A DNA stretch of 64,000 bases from Aliikangiella marina. Its GTDB lineage: Bacteria; Pseudomonadota; Gammaproteobacteria; Enterobacterales; Kangiellaceae. The notes beneath the pieces were generated by a model. That model was not told the DNA's origin. It made no database searches and worked only from the letters and a program-made list of their open reading frames with translations. The stretch spans positions 434,001 through 498,000 of the forward strand of contig NZ_VIKR01000005.1 of assembly GCF_007004765.1 (NCBI RefSeq), read 5' to 3'. The translations under genes and the position numbers were made by a program. Below, in pieces: positions 7,733 to 15,615 of this stretch (its first letter is position 1; every line of letters begins with the position of its first letter).

Positions 7733-9046
7733 ATGCCAAGCCAACCCTCTCCAGAACCTGTGTCTAACAGCAAACCTCTAGGATTAATCATCTGCTGCGC
7801 GCTAGTTGTTGGCAATATGATAGGCTCAGGGATTTTCTTGTTACCGGCATCCCTAGCCTCTTATGGTGGCGTTAGTATTCTGGGGTGGTTAGCGACTGCT
7901 GCTGGCGCACTGATGACTGCTTTGGTGTTTGTTAGATTGAGTCGTCGTTTTCCAAAGCAGGGTGGTCCCTACCGATTCGCATACGATCACTTTGGTCCGT
8001 TAGCCGGTTTTAGTGTTGCCTGGTCATACTGGGTTTCTATTTGGTGTGGTAATGCTGCGATTGCGGTCGCCGGGATTTCATACTTGAGTGTTTTATTTCC
8101 CCAATTAACAGATTCACCGGTTATCGCCGCTGGTGCTTCATTATTGCTGGTATGGAGTCTAACTTTCCTCAATACTCGCGGTGTAAGGCAAGCGGGTATT
8201 TTTCAGCTTATTACCACGGGTTTAAAGCTATTACCTTTGGTAGCAATGGCGATCGCCGCGTTTTTTGTTTTTGATGGCAGCGCGCTTCAACCATTTAATC
8301 CAAGCGAAGAACCAATTAGCGTCTCAATTGCGGCGACTGCTGCATTAACTTTGTGGGCTTTTTTAGGCATCGAGTCCGCGACTATTCCCGCTGAGAATGT
8401 TCGTGACCCGAAAGTGACGATTCCACGAGCAACATTACTGGGCTTTGCAATAGCAACAAGTGTTTATCTGTTGGGACAAATCGCCATTATGAGTATTGTG
8501 CCCAACGAGCAATTACAAAACTCCAGCGCGCCTTTTGCTGATGCAGCAAAGTTCTTATGGGGGGAATGGGCAGGGTATGCCGTTGCACTCGGCGCTGCAA
8601 TCAGCTGTATCGGTGCGCTTAATGGGTGGATCTTGTTACAAGGTCAAGTGCCAATGACTGCTGCAAGAGATGGTTTGTTACCGAAGAAGTTTGTTGACGA
8701 TAAAAAAAGTGGGGTGTCAATCGCAGCACTCGTTTTCTCGAGCGGCATTATTTCAGTATTAGTCATTGCCAACTACAGCGAAGGGCTTGTCGCGTTATTT
8801 ACCTTTGCGATTTTAATGTCGACTTTAGGAATATTTATTCCATACTTGTTGTCAATTGCGGCTGACCTCAAAACAACTTTTGTGCGTTGGCCTGTCAAAC
8901 GTAACTATCTCAATGTAATTACCGGCTTGTTGGCAATGTTTTATTGCTTGTGGGCGGTCAGTGGTATCGGCAGTAAATCATTAATATGGGGAACCGTTTT
9001 AATTATCTCAGGACTGCCAATTTACTGGTGGATGAAAAAAGAATAA
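7733..9046 (+). CDS. APC-superfamily amino-acid antiporter, AdiC-like
   Basis: The 437-residue inner-membrane protein has about twelve helices. It shares the arginine/agmatine antiporter pattern through its first half: GNMIGSGIFLLPASLASYGG corresponds to the helix-1 substrate loop of AdiC, and WAFLGIESATIPAENVRDP to the AdiC helix-6 region bearing Trp202. Transport of arginine, agmatine or a methylated or otherwise modified derivative is therefore likely. It is divergent from the ALDH-Rieske-DDAH operon across a 205-base shared promoter region, which suggests it imports the substrate of that pathway. There is no strong Shine-Dalgarno motif; the ATG at 7733 is the only reasonable start. Basic amino-acid or polyamine exchange remains possible. 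Confidence 0.87.
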   Translation: MPSQPSPEPVSNSKPLGLIICCALVVGNMIGSGIFLLPASLASYGGVSILGWLATAAGALMTALVFVRLSRRFPKQGGPYRFAYDHFGPLAGFSVAWSYWVSIWCGNAAIAVAGISYLSVLFPQLTDSPVIAAGASLLLVWSLTFLNTRGVRQAGIFQLITTGLKLLPLVAMAIAAFFVFDGSALQPFNPSEEPISVSIAATAALTLWAFLGIESATIPAENVRDPKVTIPRATLLGFAIATSVYLLGQIAIMSIVPNEQLQNSSAPFADAAKFLWGEWAGYAVALGAAISCIGALNGWILLQGQVPMTAARDGLLPKKFVDDKKSGVSIAALVFSSGIISVLVIANYSEGLVALFTFAILMSTLGIFIPYLLSIAADLKTTFVRWPVKRNYLNVITGLLAMFYCLWAVSGIGSKSLIWGTVLIISGLPIYWWMKKE

Positions 9047-9058
9047 ATTGTGCCTTAA

Positions 9059-9604
9059 CTAACGTTTGAGATTAAAATTTCTAACCGTTTTAAACACGAA
9101 TTGATGATTGGGCTTCATTAAAGTCACTGCTTCTTGGTGGTAGGTGCTCACAGGAAACTTCTGATTCAATTTGCGTATAACCGAATCATTATTCGCAATA
9201 CCCATTTCACTGACTGTCATATGAGGGATGAAACCCTCAGTAAACGGCAAGTTAAGATTGAAAAAGCCCGTCTGATGGAGCTTTTCTCTTAGTGTCAAAA
9301 TAACTTTCTTAGGCGCTATTTGAAAAATAATACATGTTTGAGAAAGGTTTGAAATCGGCCCATACTGAATTTCAAACTGGCTAAATTGGCTGATTATTTT
9401 TTCAATTAAATTGAGCTCGTCTGTTGATATTTCTTTTATTAATGGTTGGGTCAGCGTTATATGAGCAACACAAATTTTATGCGATTGCGGATCATATTGT
9501 TGTCGAAGGGAATTGACAATTTGCATTACTTGCGGTGGTGGCAGTAATAATAGTGTTCCGTATTGATAATCTTTTTGCCAACTCATGACAAACAAAGTAC
9601 TCAA
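9059..9604 (-). CDS. 2H phosphoesterase superfamily (LigT/RNA 2',3'-cyclic phosphodiesterase-like) protein
   Basis: The 181-residue frame has the two HxT motifs that define 2H phosphoesterases: AHITLTQ near residue 48 and PHMTVSE near residue 128. They are separated by about 80 residues, as is usual. Related enzymes hydrolyse 2',3'-cyclic phosphate ends or ligate tRNA halves in vitro; their physiological role in bacteria is often unclear. The start is uncertain: TTG at 9604 or ATG at 9586 are both possible and neither has a clear ribosome-binding site. The gene converges with the permease, with only 12 bases between the stop codons. It is probably cytoplasmic. Confidence 0.75.
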   Translation of the reverse strand: MSTLFVMSWQKDYQYGTLLLLPPPQVMQIVNSLRQQYDPQSHKICVAHITLTQPLIKEISTDELNLIEKIISQFSQFEIQYGPISNLSQTCIIFQIAPKKVILTLREKLHQTGFFNLNLPFTEGFIPHMTVSEMGIANNDSVIRKLNQKFPVSTYHQEAVTLMKPNHQFVFKTVRNFNLKR

Positions 9605-10142
9605 ATTTTTTATTTTAAGTTACATACTAGCGTTGGGTTAAATGGCTGACAAGTACTAGCCGTTTATAAGGAGACTGTCATTTGATGAAACCTTTTCCTC
9701 AATACATCTTTAAAGTCTGACGAGCAGGCGAAAAAAACGCGGACCACTTTAATACGAATGCTTTTCTTTTTTGAAGTTGCAGCGAGCTCTGAATCAGCAC
9801 CATGGGAATTTAAACTTTCAGAGTTTGAGTCATTGAGGGATAATTGAGGTCGCATTGAGGTTTTATAGTGGTTTTATTGAAGCTACATAGAGGCCAAATG
9901 GAGGCCAAATGAAGGCCAAATGAAGAAGCATGCATGGTGAAACTCGAAAAATATTGAGTCAAATCTGATGCTAGTCATACCGAAAATACTCCCTGCTCGC
10001 AAAAAATATTGGCATTGAGTAATGTGTTAACCATCCAACTTAATCACTTTTTTGAATAATCAACTAGGCAAAAAGTAAGTACAATAAAGTTGTTCTTGTT
10101 CAGTTTATTTTTTTGATTTGATCGTCATGATGTGAGTTAACT
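9605..10142. other. intergenic region without a supported gene
   Basis: No convincing gene is present in these 538 bases. A 63-codon minus-strand frame at 9664-9855 has neither homology that I recognise nor a good ribosome-binding site. The region contains a short tandem repeat (9890-9922, listed separately). The right part, with TTGTTCTTGTTCAG near 10090, may carry the promoter of the acetyltransferase. Confidence 0.4.
9890..9922. repeat. 11-bp tandem repeat, three copies
   Basis: GAGGCCAAATG occurs three times head to tail at 9890-9900, 9901-9911 and 9912-9922; the third copy has A for the first G. It lies in non-coding DNA and contains no hairpin. It is probably a slippage product; an effect on the neighbouring genes is not evident. 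Confidence 0.85.
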
Positions 10143-10598
10143 GTGGATATACGCTACCGAAGAGCAACAAAAAATGATCTCCCTCGATGCATAGAAATTC
10201 GAGGTTTAACCAACGACAATGCTCTTGATAAAAAATATTTAGCGTCGATAGGTGTGACAGAAGACAGCTGGACGCCTTATGTGGAGGATGGCACTTATAT
10301 CGGGCATATTGCGCAAACCGAGGGTAATATCGTTGGATTTTGTTTTGGTGACACTCGATCAGGCGAAATATTGGTGCTTGCTATACTCGCCGGATTTGAA
10401 GGGAGCGGTATCGGCCAGCATTTATTGTCGCTTACTGGTGAGTCGCTTTTTGAGCGAGGTCACAATGAATTATGGTTAGCCGCAGCTGCAAAGCCGATAA
10501 TTCGAGCATATGGCTTTTATCGACGTATTGGATGGCGACCTACGAATAAGTTCGATATTAATGGTGATGAAATTCTCAAACTAAAAAAGCAACGTTAA
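10143..10598 (+). CDS. GNAT-family N-acetyltransferase
   Basis: The 151-residue cytoplasmic protein has the GNAT fold. It begins RYRRATKNDLPRCIEIR, typical of the first strand and helix. Motif A, with the acetyl-CoA-binding loop EGSGIG in LAGFEGSGIGQHLL, lies near residues 86-99, and a C-terminal YGFYRRIGW segment corresponds to motif B. The acceptor (small molecule or protein) is unknown. The start is a GTG with only GAG six bases upstream. The next gene follows 32-44 bases later on the same strand, so the two may be co-transcribed. Confidence 0.88.
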   Translation: MDIRYRRATKNDLPRCIEIRGLTNDNALDKKYLASIGVTEDSWTPYVEDGTYIGHIAQTEGNIVGFCFGDTRSGEILVLAILAGFEGSGIGQHLLSLTGESLFERGHNELWLAAAAKPIIRAYGFYRRIGWRPTNKFDINGDEILKLKKQR

Positions 10599-10642
10599 TT
10601 TTATTCTGTTAGGTTTACTCTAAGCAAAAGTTGGTTGTGATT

Positions 10643-11128
10643 ATGTTAAAAGCTCAGTTAATACTTTTCTGCGGTAAAATGGGGTCAGGTAAATCGACCA
10701 AAGCCAGTGAAATTGCAGCAGAAATTAATGCAGTGATGATTTCAGAAGACGATTGGTTGGGCACGCTGTATCCCAATCTAATAACCTCACTCGAAGACTA
10801 TGTTGAGTATGCTAATCGACTTAAACCAGTAATCAAACAATTGACGCAATCTATGTTACTTGCTGGCACCAATGTTGTTTTAGATTTTCCTGCAAATACG
10901 GTCAAGCAGCGTCAATGGCTCAAATCGATATTTACGGAAATTAACGCATCCCACCAACTGTTTTTTCTCGATGTAAGTGATGCTACTTGTTTGTCACAAA
11001 TTGAGAAACGACGGGATGAAAATCCTGAAAGGGCTTCTACGGATACCCCACAAATGTTTTTGCAAGTAACCAAATACTTTGCTGAACCAGAGCCTGAAGA
11101 GGGATTTAATGTAAAAGTTATCAGTTGA
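10643..11128 (+). CDS. AAA_33-type P-loop kinase-like ATPase
   Basis: The 161-residue protein begins almost directly with a Walker A loop, CGKMGSGKST, followed by a SEDDW acidic motif and a second strand VVLDFPANT. This is the layout of small zeta-toxin or polynucleotide-kinase-like AAA_33 proteins annotated as ATP-binding or predicted kinases. A basic lid segment (EKRRDENPERAS) near residue 125 fits phosphate transfer. The substrate is unknown. No antitoxin-like gene is adjacent, so a toxin role is not supported. ATG 10643 is preferred over the in-frame TTG at 10631; neither has a clear ribosome-binding site. It follows the acetyltransferase on the same strand. Confidence 0.8.
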   Translation: MLKAQLILFCGKMGSGKSTKASEIAAEINAVMISEDDWLGTLYPNLITSLEDYVEYANRLKPVIKQLTQSMLLAGTNVVLDFPANTVKQRQWLKSIFTEINASHQLFFLDVSDATCLSQIEKRRDENPERASTDTPQMFLQVTKYFAEPEPEEGFNVKVIS

Positions 11129-11279
11129 CTATCTCCATTGGAGTGCACAAACAACTTTTTAAAACGTGCGAGTACTGAATAGCAAACCCTTTCTACAAAG
11201 TGAGTTAATATTGGCCAGTTTGCCTAAATCAGCGACTCCTTCTATTCTTAATACTGATAGTTTTTCGTCCTACGGTTGA

Positions 11280-14200
11280 GTGTTGAGAAATAAATTGCGG
11301 AAGTATGCGCTTGATAATTACTTAAGTATGTTAATGGCTTTGGCTTTTAGCGTTTACTCAATTGGATTACAAGCAGCGACAAACTTGCAGTTGAAGCCTA
11401 ATATTCCTACTTACTTTCGGCATGTTTCTGTTCAGCAAGGTCTATCCCAAGTCACTGTTGCCGATATATTACAAGACAAGAGTGGCTTCATGTGGTTTGC
11501 AACACAAAATGGTATTAACCGTTTTGATGGCTATGAGTTTATCCAATATAAACGCGACAAGCTTTTTGAAGGCGTAGGCCCCATCGGTGACTATGCCTAT
11601 AAACTTGCGCTTGATGACGAAACCTCGGATATCTGGGTAGCGACTTCAGGCGGACTAAGTCGCTATTTGTACCAACAAGATCGGTTTAAGCATTACGACC
11701 TAATCGGTGCAGATGGGGAGCGCCGCTATATCGTTACCACAGTGGTCTTTGATCGCTCGGGACAAATGTGGGTGGGGACTCGCCATGGGTTATTTCGTTA
11801 TCAGAAGAGTAGTGACTCGTTTTCGCCAATTAAATTAGATATCTCAGCGAGTGCCTGGGTACTTGATATCGCGCTGGATAAAAGCGGTGAGCTTTTAGTG
11901 GCTACAACCGAAGGCCTTTTCGGCATTGATATAAGTGATCCTACACGAGTTAACTATGCATTAATTGGCGAACAAGTTAATGATATCGAGCTGCTGGATT
12001 CAGGCGATTTTTGGTTCGCCACTACCGGGAAAGGCGTCTACCGTAAAAAGGACGGCGATACACTGAACGCTAGTTTGTTTCCAATAAAAAGTTTGTCTGA
12101 GGCCTTAATCAAAAGTGGTGTCAATTCGATAAAACAGATTAAAAATCAAGATATTTGGATTAGTGCGAATGCCGGATTAACGATCGTACACTCCGATCAA
12201 AACGGAAGAGTGACTGGTATTGATTTAACCAATAAGAGTAATGAAGGCAGTTTATTGAGCGCAGCCCACATGACACGTACTTATGAAAGTCAGGCTGGAT
12301 TAATTTGGCAAGGTACTTGGACCAGCGGCTTTTCGGTTTATGATCCCGAAAGTCAACAAATTGGTTCCTATGCAGCGGTACCAGGCGGATGGATCAGAGG
12401 CCTTGCGCGAGACAATCAAGACAATGTTTGGTTTGGAGCGCCAAACGGGATATGGAAAAGACATAAAGACGGTACTCGTGTGGGGCCTTGGCTATTTCCC
12501 TTTCAAACTCGCAAGAATCAGGCAGCTAAGCAACGTTACATTAGAACTTTGGCTTTTGATAATAATAAAAAACAACTATGGGCGGGGACAACGTCAGGGT
12601 TATATCGACTGATCCCGTCATCCAGTGTGTTAGAAAAAACAAATGTGTTGGTTGATACTAATATTTTTGTACTTGATTTAGACCACCAGGGCGACTTATG
12701 GATAGGAACATTTAACCAAGGATTGTACTGGTTAGATGGAGACTCTCTGGAAGTGAAAGGGCATTGGGCAGTAGCGACTGTGACTCATATTTTCATGAGT
12801 GAGGACACCGTTTACGCCGGCACGATAGAAGGCCTCATTTTAATTGATAAACGCTCTCGTGCGCTTGTGAATCTTAATGACGAAAATCGTCCAATTGAAC
12901 AACGTAGTCCAAGAGTCGTTACCTGGATATCAAAAGCAAATAATGGCGACTTTTTATTGGGCACTCAAGGATCGGGGATCTATCGCATGCGGGTCGATAT
13001 GACTGCACTCACTTTTGAGGCTCTTTACCCGAACTCGCATTTGGCGACTTTGTCAATTGGTGGTATCCAAGAGGATGAATCAGGAAATTTGTGGGCGAGT
13101 ACGACCGAAGGCTTAGCGAAGATAGAAACGAGTCAGCAAACGATTTCTTATTACAATAAGCGAAATGGTGCGTTTTCGGAGGGGTATTACATTAACCATA
13201 GTCTTCAGCTGTCTGATGGTGAAATTATTTTTGCTGGTCCCAAAGGGATGTCATCATTATTTCCCGATCATATTAACCTGTCTTCATTTAGACCGGTTGT
13301 TGCGGCGACTAAACTATTGGTTCTTAATAAACCTATCAGTGTATCCTCTCAAAATAAACGAGGAATGCCGTTAACCAAACCAATCCATATCAGTGATACT
13401 ATCACGCTCGGCCCTAAGGACAATGTGTTTAGTATTGAGTTCAGTGCATTGGACTATTCTGCCCCTGAAAATAATTTGTATCAGTTTAAACTCGAAGGTT
13501 TCGATGGCGATTGGATTGATTCTGATGCTAACCATCGGGTCGCCACTTATACCAACCTTGATCCAGGAAACTATCAATTAAATATTAAAGGTTCAAACAA
13601 AGATGGCATATGGAGCGATAAAGTTAAAACATTAGAAATTATTGTTCTTCCGCCATGGTATTGGAATACATGGACGAAAATACTTTGGGCGCTTTTGACT
13701 ATCGGCCTTTTTAGCGCGTTCTATCGCTGGCGGATTTGGTCGCTCAAGGCTCACTCTCAAGAGTTGTCGATGCTGGTTAAACAGAGAACCCTCGAACTTG
13801 AAGCCATTAATGCTAAGTTAATGGAATTATCAACCAGAGACGAATTGAGTCAACTTAAAAATCGTCGTGGGTTTAGTTTGCTTGCCGAAAGTGAGCTACA
13901 AAAGTTTAAACGTACTGAAAAACCATTTTCCATTTTGATGGTTGATATTGATCACTTTAAAGACGTGAATGATGAATATGGACATGCTGCTGGCGACAAG
14001 GTTTTAGTCGGTACCGCTGAAAAAATGAAGGGACTTATTCGTAAACAAGATCATATTGCACGATGGGGTGGTGAAGAGTTTATCATTCTAGCTGTGGAAA
14101 CGCCGCTTGATGCCGCGGTAATCCTAGCTCAGAAAATTCGCAAAAATATAAAAGACAATGTTATTGCAATAAAGAGCGGGCAGATAAAAGTAACGGTTAC

Positions 14201-14312
14201 TATCGGAGTCAGCGAGATTCAACCTCATCAATCTCTTGAACAGTGTATCAACAGAGCCGACAAACATTTATATCGTGGTAAGGAGTCTGGTCGTAATCGA
14301 GTATGTTATTAA
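11280..14312 (+). CDS. periplasmic propeller sensor diguanylate cyclase
   Basis: This 1010-residue sensor is predicted to make c-di-GMP in response to a periplasmic ligand. A signal peptide ends near residue 33. About 620 residues of two-component-regulator propeller repeats follow (for example SGFMWFATQNGINRFDGYEF), then a Y_Y_Y domain near 710-790. A single membrane helix lies near 800-820, a coiled coil follows, and the GGDEF domain covers about 850-1008. The active-site motif is GGEEF near residue 929 in ARWGGEEF, and the inhibitory I-site RKQD lies five residues upstream, so the enzyme looks active and product-inhibited. The start is GTG at 11280 with a poor ribosome-binding site; TTG at 11283 is possible. 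It is a single gene, and a paralogue with a dead GGDEF domain lies at 37936. Confidence 0.93.
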   Translation: MLRNKLRKYALDNYLSMLMALAFSVYSIGLQAATNLQLKPNIPTYFRHVSVQQGLSQVTVADILQDKSGFMWFATQNGINRFDGYEFIQYKRDKLFEGVGPIGDYAYKLALDDETSDIWVATSGGLSRYLYQQDRFKHYDLIGADGERRYIVTTVVFDRSGQMWVGTRHGLFRYQKSSDSFSPIKLDISASAWVLDIALDKSGELLVATTEGLFGIDISDPTRVNYALIGEQVNDIELLDSGDFWFATTGKGVYRKKDGDTLNASLFPIKSLSEALIKSGVNSIKQIKNQDIWISANAGLTIVHSDQNGRVTGIDLTNKSNEGSLLSAAHMTRTYESQAGLIWQGTWTSGFSVYDPESQQIGSYAAVPGGWIRGLARDNQDNVWFGAPNGIWKRHKDGTRVGPWLFPFQTRKNQAAKQRYIRTLAFDNNKKQLWAGTTSGLYRLIPSSSVLEKTNVLVDTNIFVLDLDHQGDLWIGTFNQGLYWLDGDSLEVKGHWAVATVTHIFMSEDTVYAGTIEGLILIDKRSRALVNLNDENRPIEQRSPRVVTWISKANNGDFLLGTQGSGIYRMRVDMTALTFEALYPNSHLATLSIGGIQEDESGNLWASTTEGLAKIETSQQTISYYNKRNGAFSEGYYINHSLQLSDGEIIFAGPKGMSSLFPDHINLSSFRPVVAATKLLVLNKPISVSSQNKRGMPLTKPIHISDTITLGPKDNVFSIEFSALDYSAPENNLYQFKLEGFDGDWIDSDANHRVATYTNLDPGNYQLNIKGSNKDGIWSDKVKTLEIIVLPPWYWNTWTKILWALLTIGLFSAFYRWRIWSLKAHSQELSMLVKQRTLELEAINAKLMELSTRDELSQLKNRRGFSLLAESELQKFKRTEKPFSILMVDIDHFKDVNDEYGHAAGDKVLVGTAEKMKGLIRKQDHIARWGGEEFIILAVETPLDAAVILAQKIRKNIKDNVIAIKSGQIKVTVTIGVSEIQPHQSLEQCINRADKHLYRGKESGRNRVCY

Positions 14313-14352
14313 AAGGCACTCAAGAGCAGTTGGCATTTCAGTATTACGATAG

Positions 14353-14805
14353 TTATTGTGAGTTAGCCACAATTTTTAAACAAAGTGTTTTTAACTGCTG
14401 GTGTTCTTCTATCGTCAATCCGGTTTTTTTGGCAACTTTTGTCGGGATATCTTTGGCCAGGCTTTTTAAGGCATTGCCAGACTGAGTAATACGAATAATT
14501 CTACCGCGCTCATCAGTTTTATCTCTCTGACGGCTAATAAAGCCTTTGGCTTCAAGTCGTTTAAGCAGCGGGGTGAGCGTACCTGAGTCGAGGTTTAAAC
14601 GTTCGCCCAAAGTTTTGACATTGCTCGCTTGTTCTTCCCAGAGCACCATAAGCACCATATATTGCAGGTAAGTAATTTTTAGCTCATCCAGATAAGGGCG
14701 GTAGGCTCTTACGACTGCGTTGGAGGCTGAGTAAAGCGGGAAACAAATCTGTCGTTTGAATTGTAGGTGATCAGGAACCGAAGGTTTGACGTTCTTGTGA
14801 CTCAT
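14353..14805 (-). CDS. MarR-family regulator, OhrR-like
   Basis: The 150-residue dimeric DNA-binding repressor matches the OhrR subgroup. It has RQICFPLYSASN with a Cys in the position of the peroxide-sensing cysteine, then YLDELKITYLQYMVLMVLWE, and the recognition helix SGTLTPLLKRLEAKGFISR with a following DERG wing. OhrR proteins release DNA when the Cys is oxidised by organic peroxides. The start ATG 14805 has AGGT seven bases upstream; ATG 14820 is less likely. No ohr gene is next to it; the neighbour upstream on the same strand is a membrane protein whose promoter holds a perfect palindrome, the probable target. A related TTGAGCGCTAAA site lies in its own upstream region, suggesting autoregulation. 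Confidence 0.9.
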   Translation of the reverse strand: MSHKNVKPSVPDHLQFKRQICFPLYSASNAVVRAYRPYLDELKITYLQYMVLMVLWEEQASNVKTLGERLNLDSGTLTPLLKRLEAKGFISRQRDKTDERGRIIRITQSGNALKSLAKDIPTKVAKKTGLTIEEHQQLKTLCLKIVANSQ

Positions 14806-14822
14806 GGTGCTACCTAACAAGA

Positions 14823-14834
14823 TTGAGCGCTAAA
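14823..14834. promoter_or_regulatory. candidate operator upstream of the OhrR-like gene
   Basis: TTGAGCGCTAAA is a nearly palindromic 12-mer (five of six pairs) about 18 bases before the regulator's start codon. It shares the TAGCGC half-site with the perfect palindrome at 15461-15476, which fits autoregulation. This is inference from sequence similarity only. Confidence 0.45.
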
Positions 14835-14949
14835 TGTTGAAGCCGAGTTTTAAGTGAAGCCATTAATCGGCTTTAGTAAATTATCTTTGCTTAATAAACT
14901 CAAGCAGGCTTCGCCGATTCGCTGAAACGAAACCTGTTATTGATTCATG

Positions 14950-15429
14950 CTACTTTTGACGGCGTAACCACACCATTTGCCAAGTCAGCATTATTAAAAA
15001 GACAATTAAAATCACCAAAAATGTTTTTTGCAAAAAGGGATCTTTGAGTGACGTAACGATTGGTGCATCCATAGGGAAGCGAGTTAAGATTTCGGTCGCT
15101 GTGGGAATTAAATGAAACAAAATGGTTGCCGAGTAACAGAGGTTAGTGAAGTACTTGTTCCAAGATTTAAACAGCACCGTTTTTTCTATTATTAAGCCGG
15201 AAAACACCGCTAAAATAGTCAGAATAGCCAATCCATGAGCAGCATTAAACCCTCCATGACGGAAGATGGTTAACGCGGAAGCTGCCGTTATCAATGTTGC
15301 GATCAAGTAGGTTTTACCTGTGACTGATTTGTAGGTCATTTGTTTGCTTTGCCACAACATCATAAAGCCACTGATTAAAGCGACCATACCGACCACCGTG
15401 TGTAATATTCCCATCGGGCTCAAAGGCAT
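14950..15429 (-). CDS. four-helix membrane protein of unknown function
   Basis: The 159-residue protein has four predicted membrane helices (about 8-25, 38-85 as two segments, 95-112 and 130-152) with a histidine in FRHGGFNAAHGLA between helices two and three. The pattern resembles small DUF2306-like membrane proteins, but the assignment is weak. GGAG lies 7 bases before the ATG. Its promoter is readable: TTGCGC and TATTAT with a 17-base spacer, overlapped by a 16-bp palindrome. Together with the OhrR-like regulator gene 145 bases downstream this suggests it is induced by oxidative or lipid-peroxide stress. Function unknown. Confidence 0.75.
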   Translation of the reverse strand: MPLSPMGILHTVVGMVALISGFMMLWQSKQMTYKSVTGKTYLIATLITAASALTIFRHGGFNAAHGLAILTILAVFSGLIIEKTVLFKSWNKYFTNLCYSATILFHLIPTATEILTRFPMDAPIVTSLKDPFLQKTFLVILIVFLIMLTWQMVWLRRQK

Positions 15430-15459
15430 GATTAATCTCCATTGGACGAATTTCCAACA

Positions 15460-15488
15460 ATAATAGCGCGCTATTAGATTGTGCGCAA
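15460..15488 (-). promoter_or_regulatory. promoter with a perfect 16-bp palindromic operator
   Basis: On the minus strand TTGCGC (15488-15483) and TATTAT (15465-15460) form -35 and -10 hexamers with a 17-base spacer. The perfect palindrome TAATAGCGCGCTATTA at 15461-15476 covers the -10 box and most of the spacer, a classical repressor position. An adjacent near-palindrome TTGTGCGCAA overlaps the -35. The OhrR-like protein encoded next door is the obvious candidate binder. Confidence 0.7.
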
Positions 15489-15544
15489 TTTAAGTTTAGA
15501 TTGGCGTTAGAATTTATTCAGACAACAGCCATCGAGAGAAATAT

Positions 15545-15568
15545 AAAAAAGCCGGGTAAAGACCCGGC
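15545..15568 (-). terminator. rho-independent terminator of the RND efflux operon
   Basis: On the minus strand GCCGGGT/ACCCGGC, a perfect 7-bp GC-rich stem with a four-base loop, is followed by TTTTTTATAT. It lies about 48 bases after the adaptor gene's stop codon and ends the operon of pump and adaptor. Confidence 0.92.
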
Positions 15569-15615
15569 AAGACACTGAAGCTTGTCTCGAGGAGAAGACA
15601 AGCAAGGTTTTGAAA

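Noticed and set aside
7559-7744. 61-codon minus-strand frame in the divergent promoter region
   Set aside because: It overlaps the permease start and the shared promoter region, has no ribosome-binding site, and has no recognisable domain.
9664-9855. 63-codon minus-strand frame
   Set aside because: No ribosome-binding site, no family resemblance, no terminator; kept only as part of the intergenic description.
10643-11128. Zeta-toxin interpretation of the small P-loop protein
   Set aside because: No antitoxin partner is adjacent, and the AAA_33 fold is shared by many harmless kinases.
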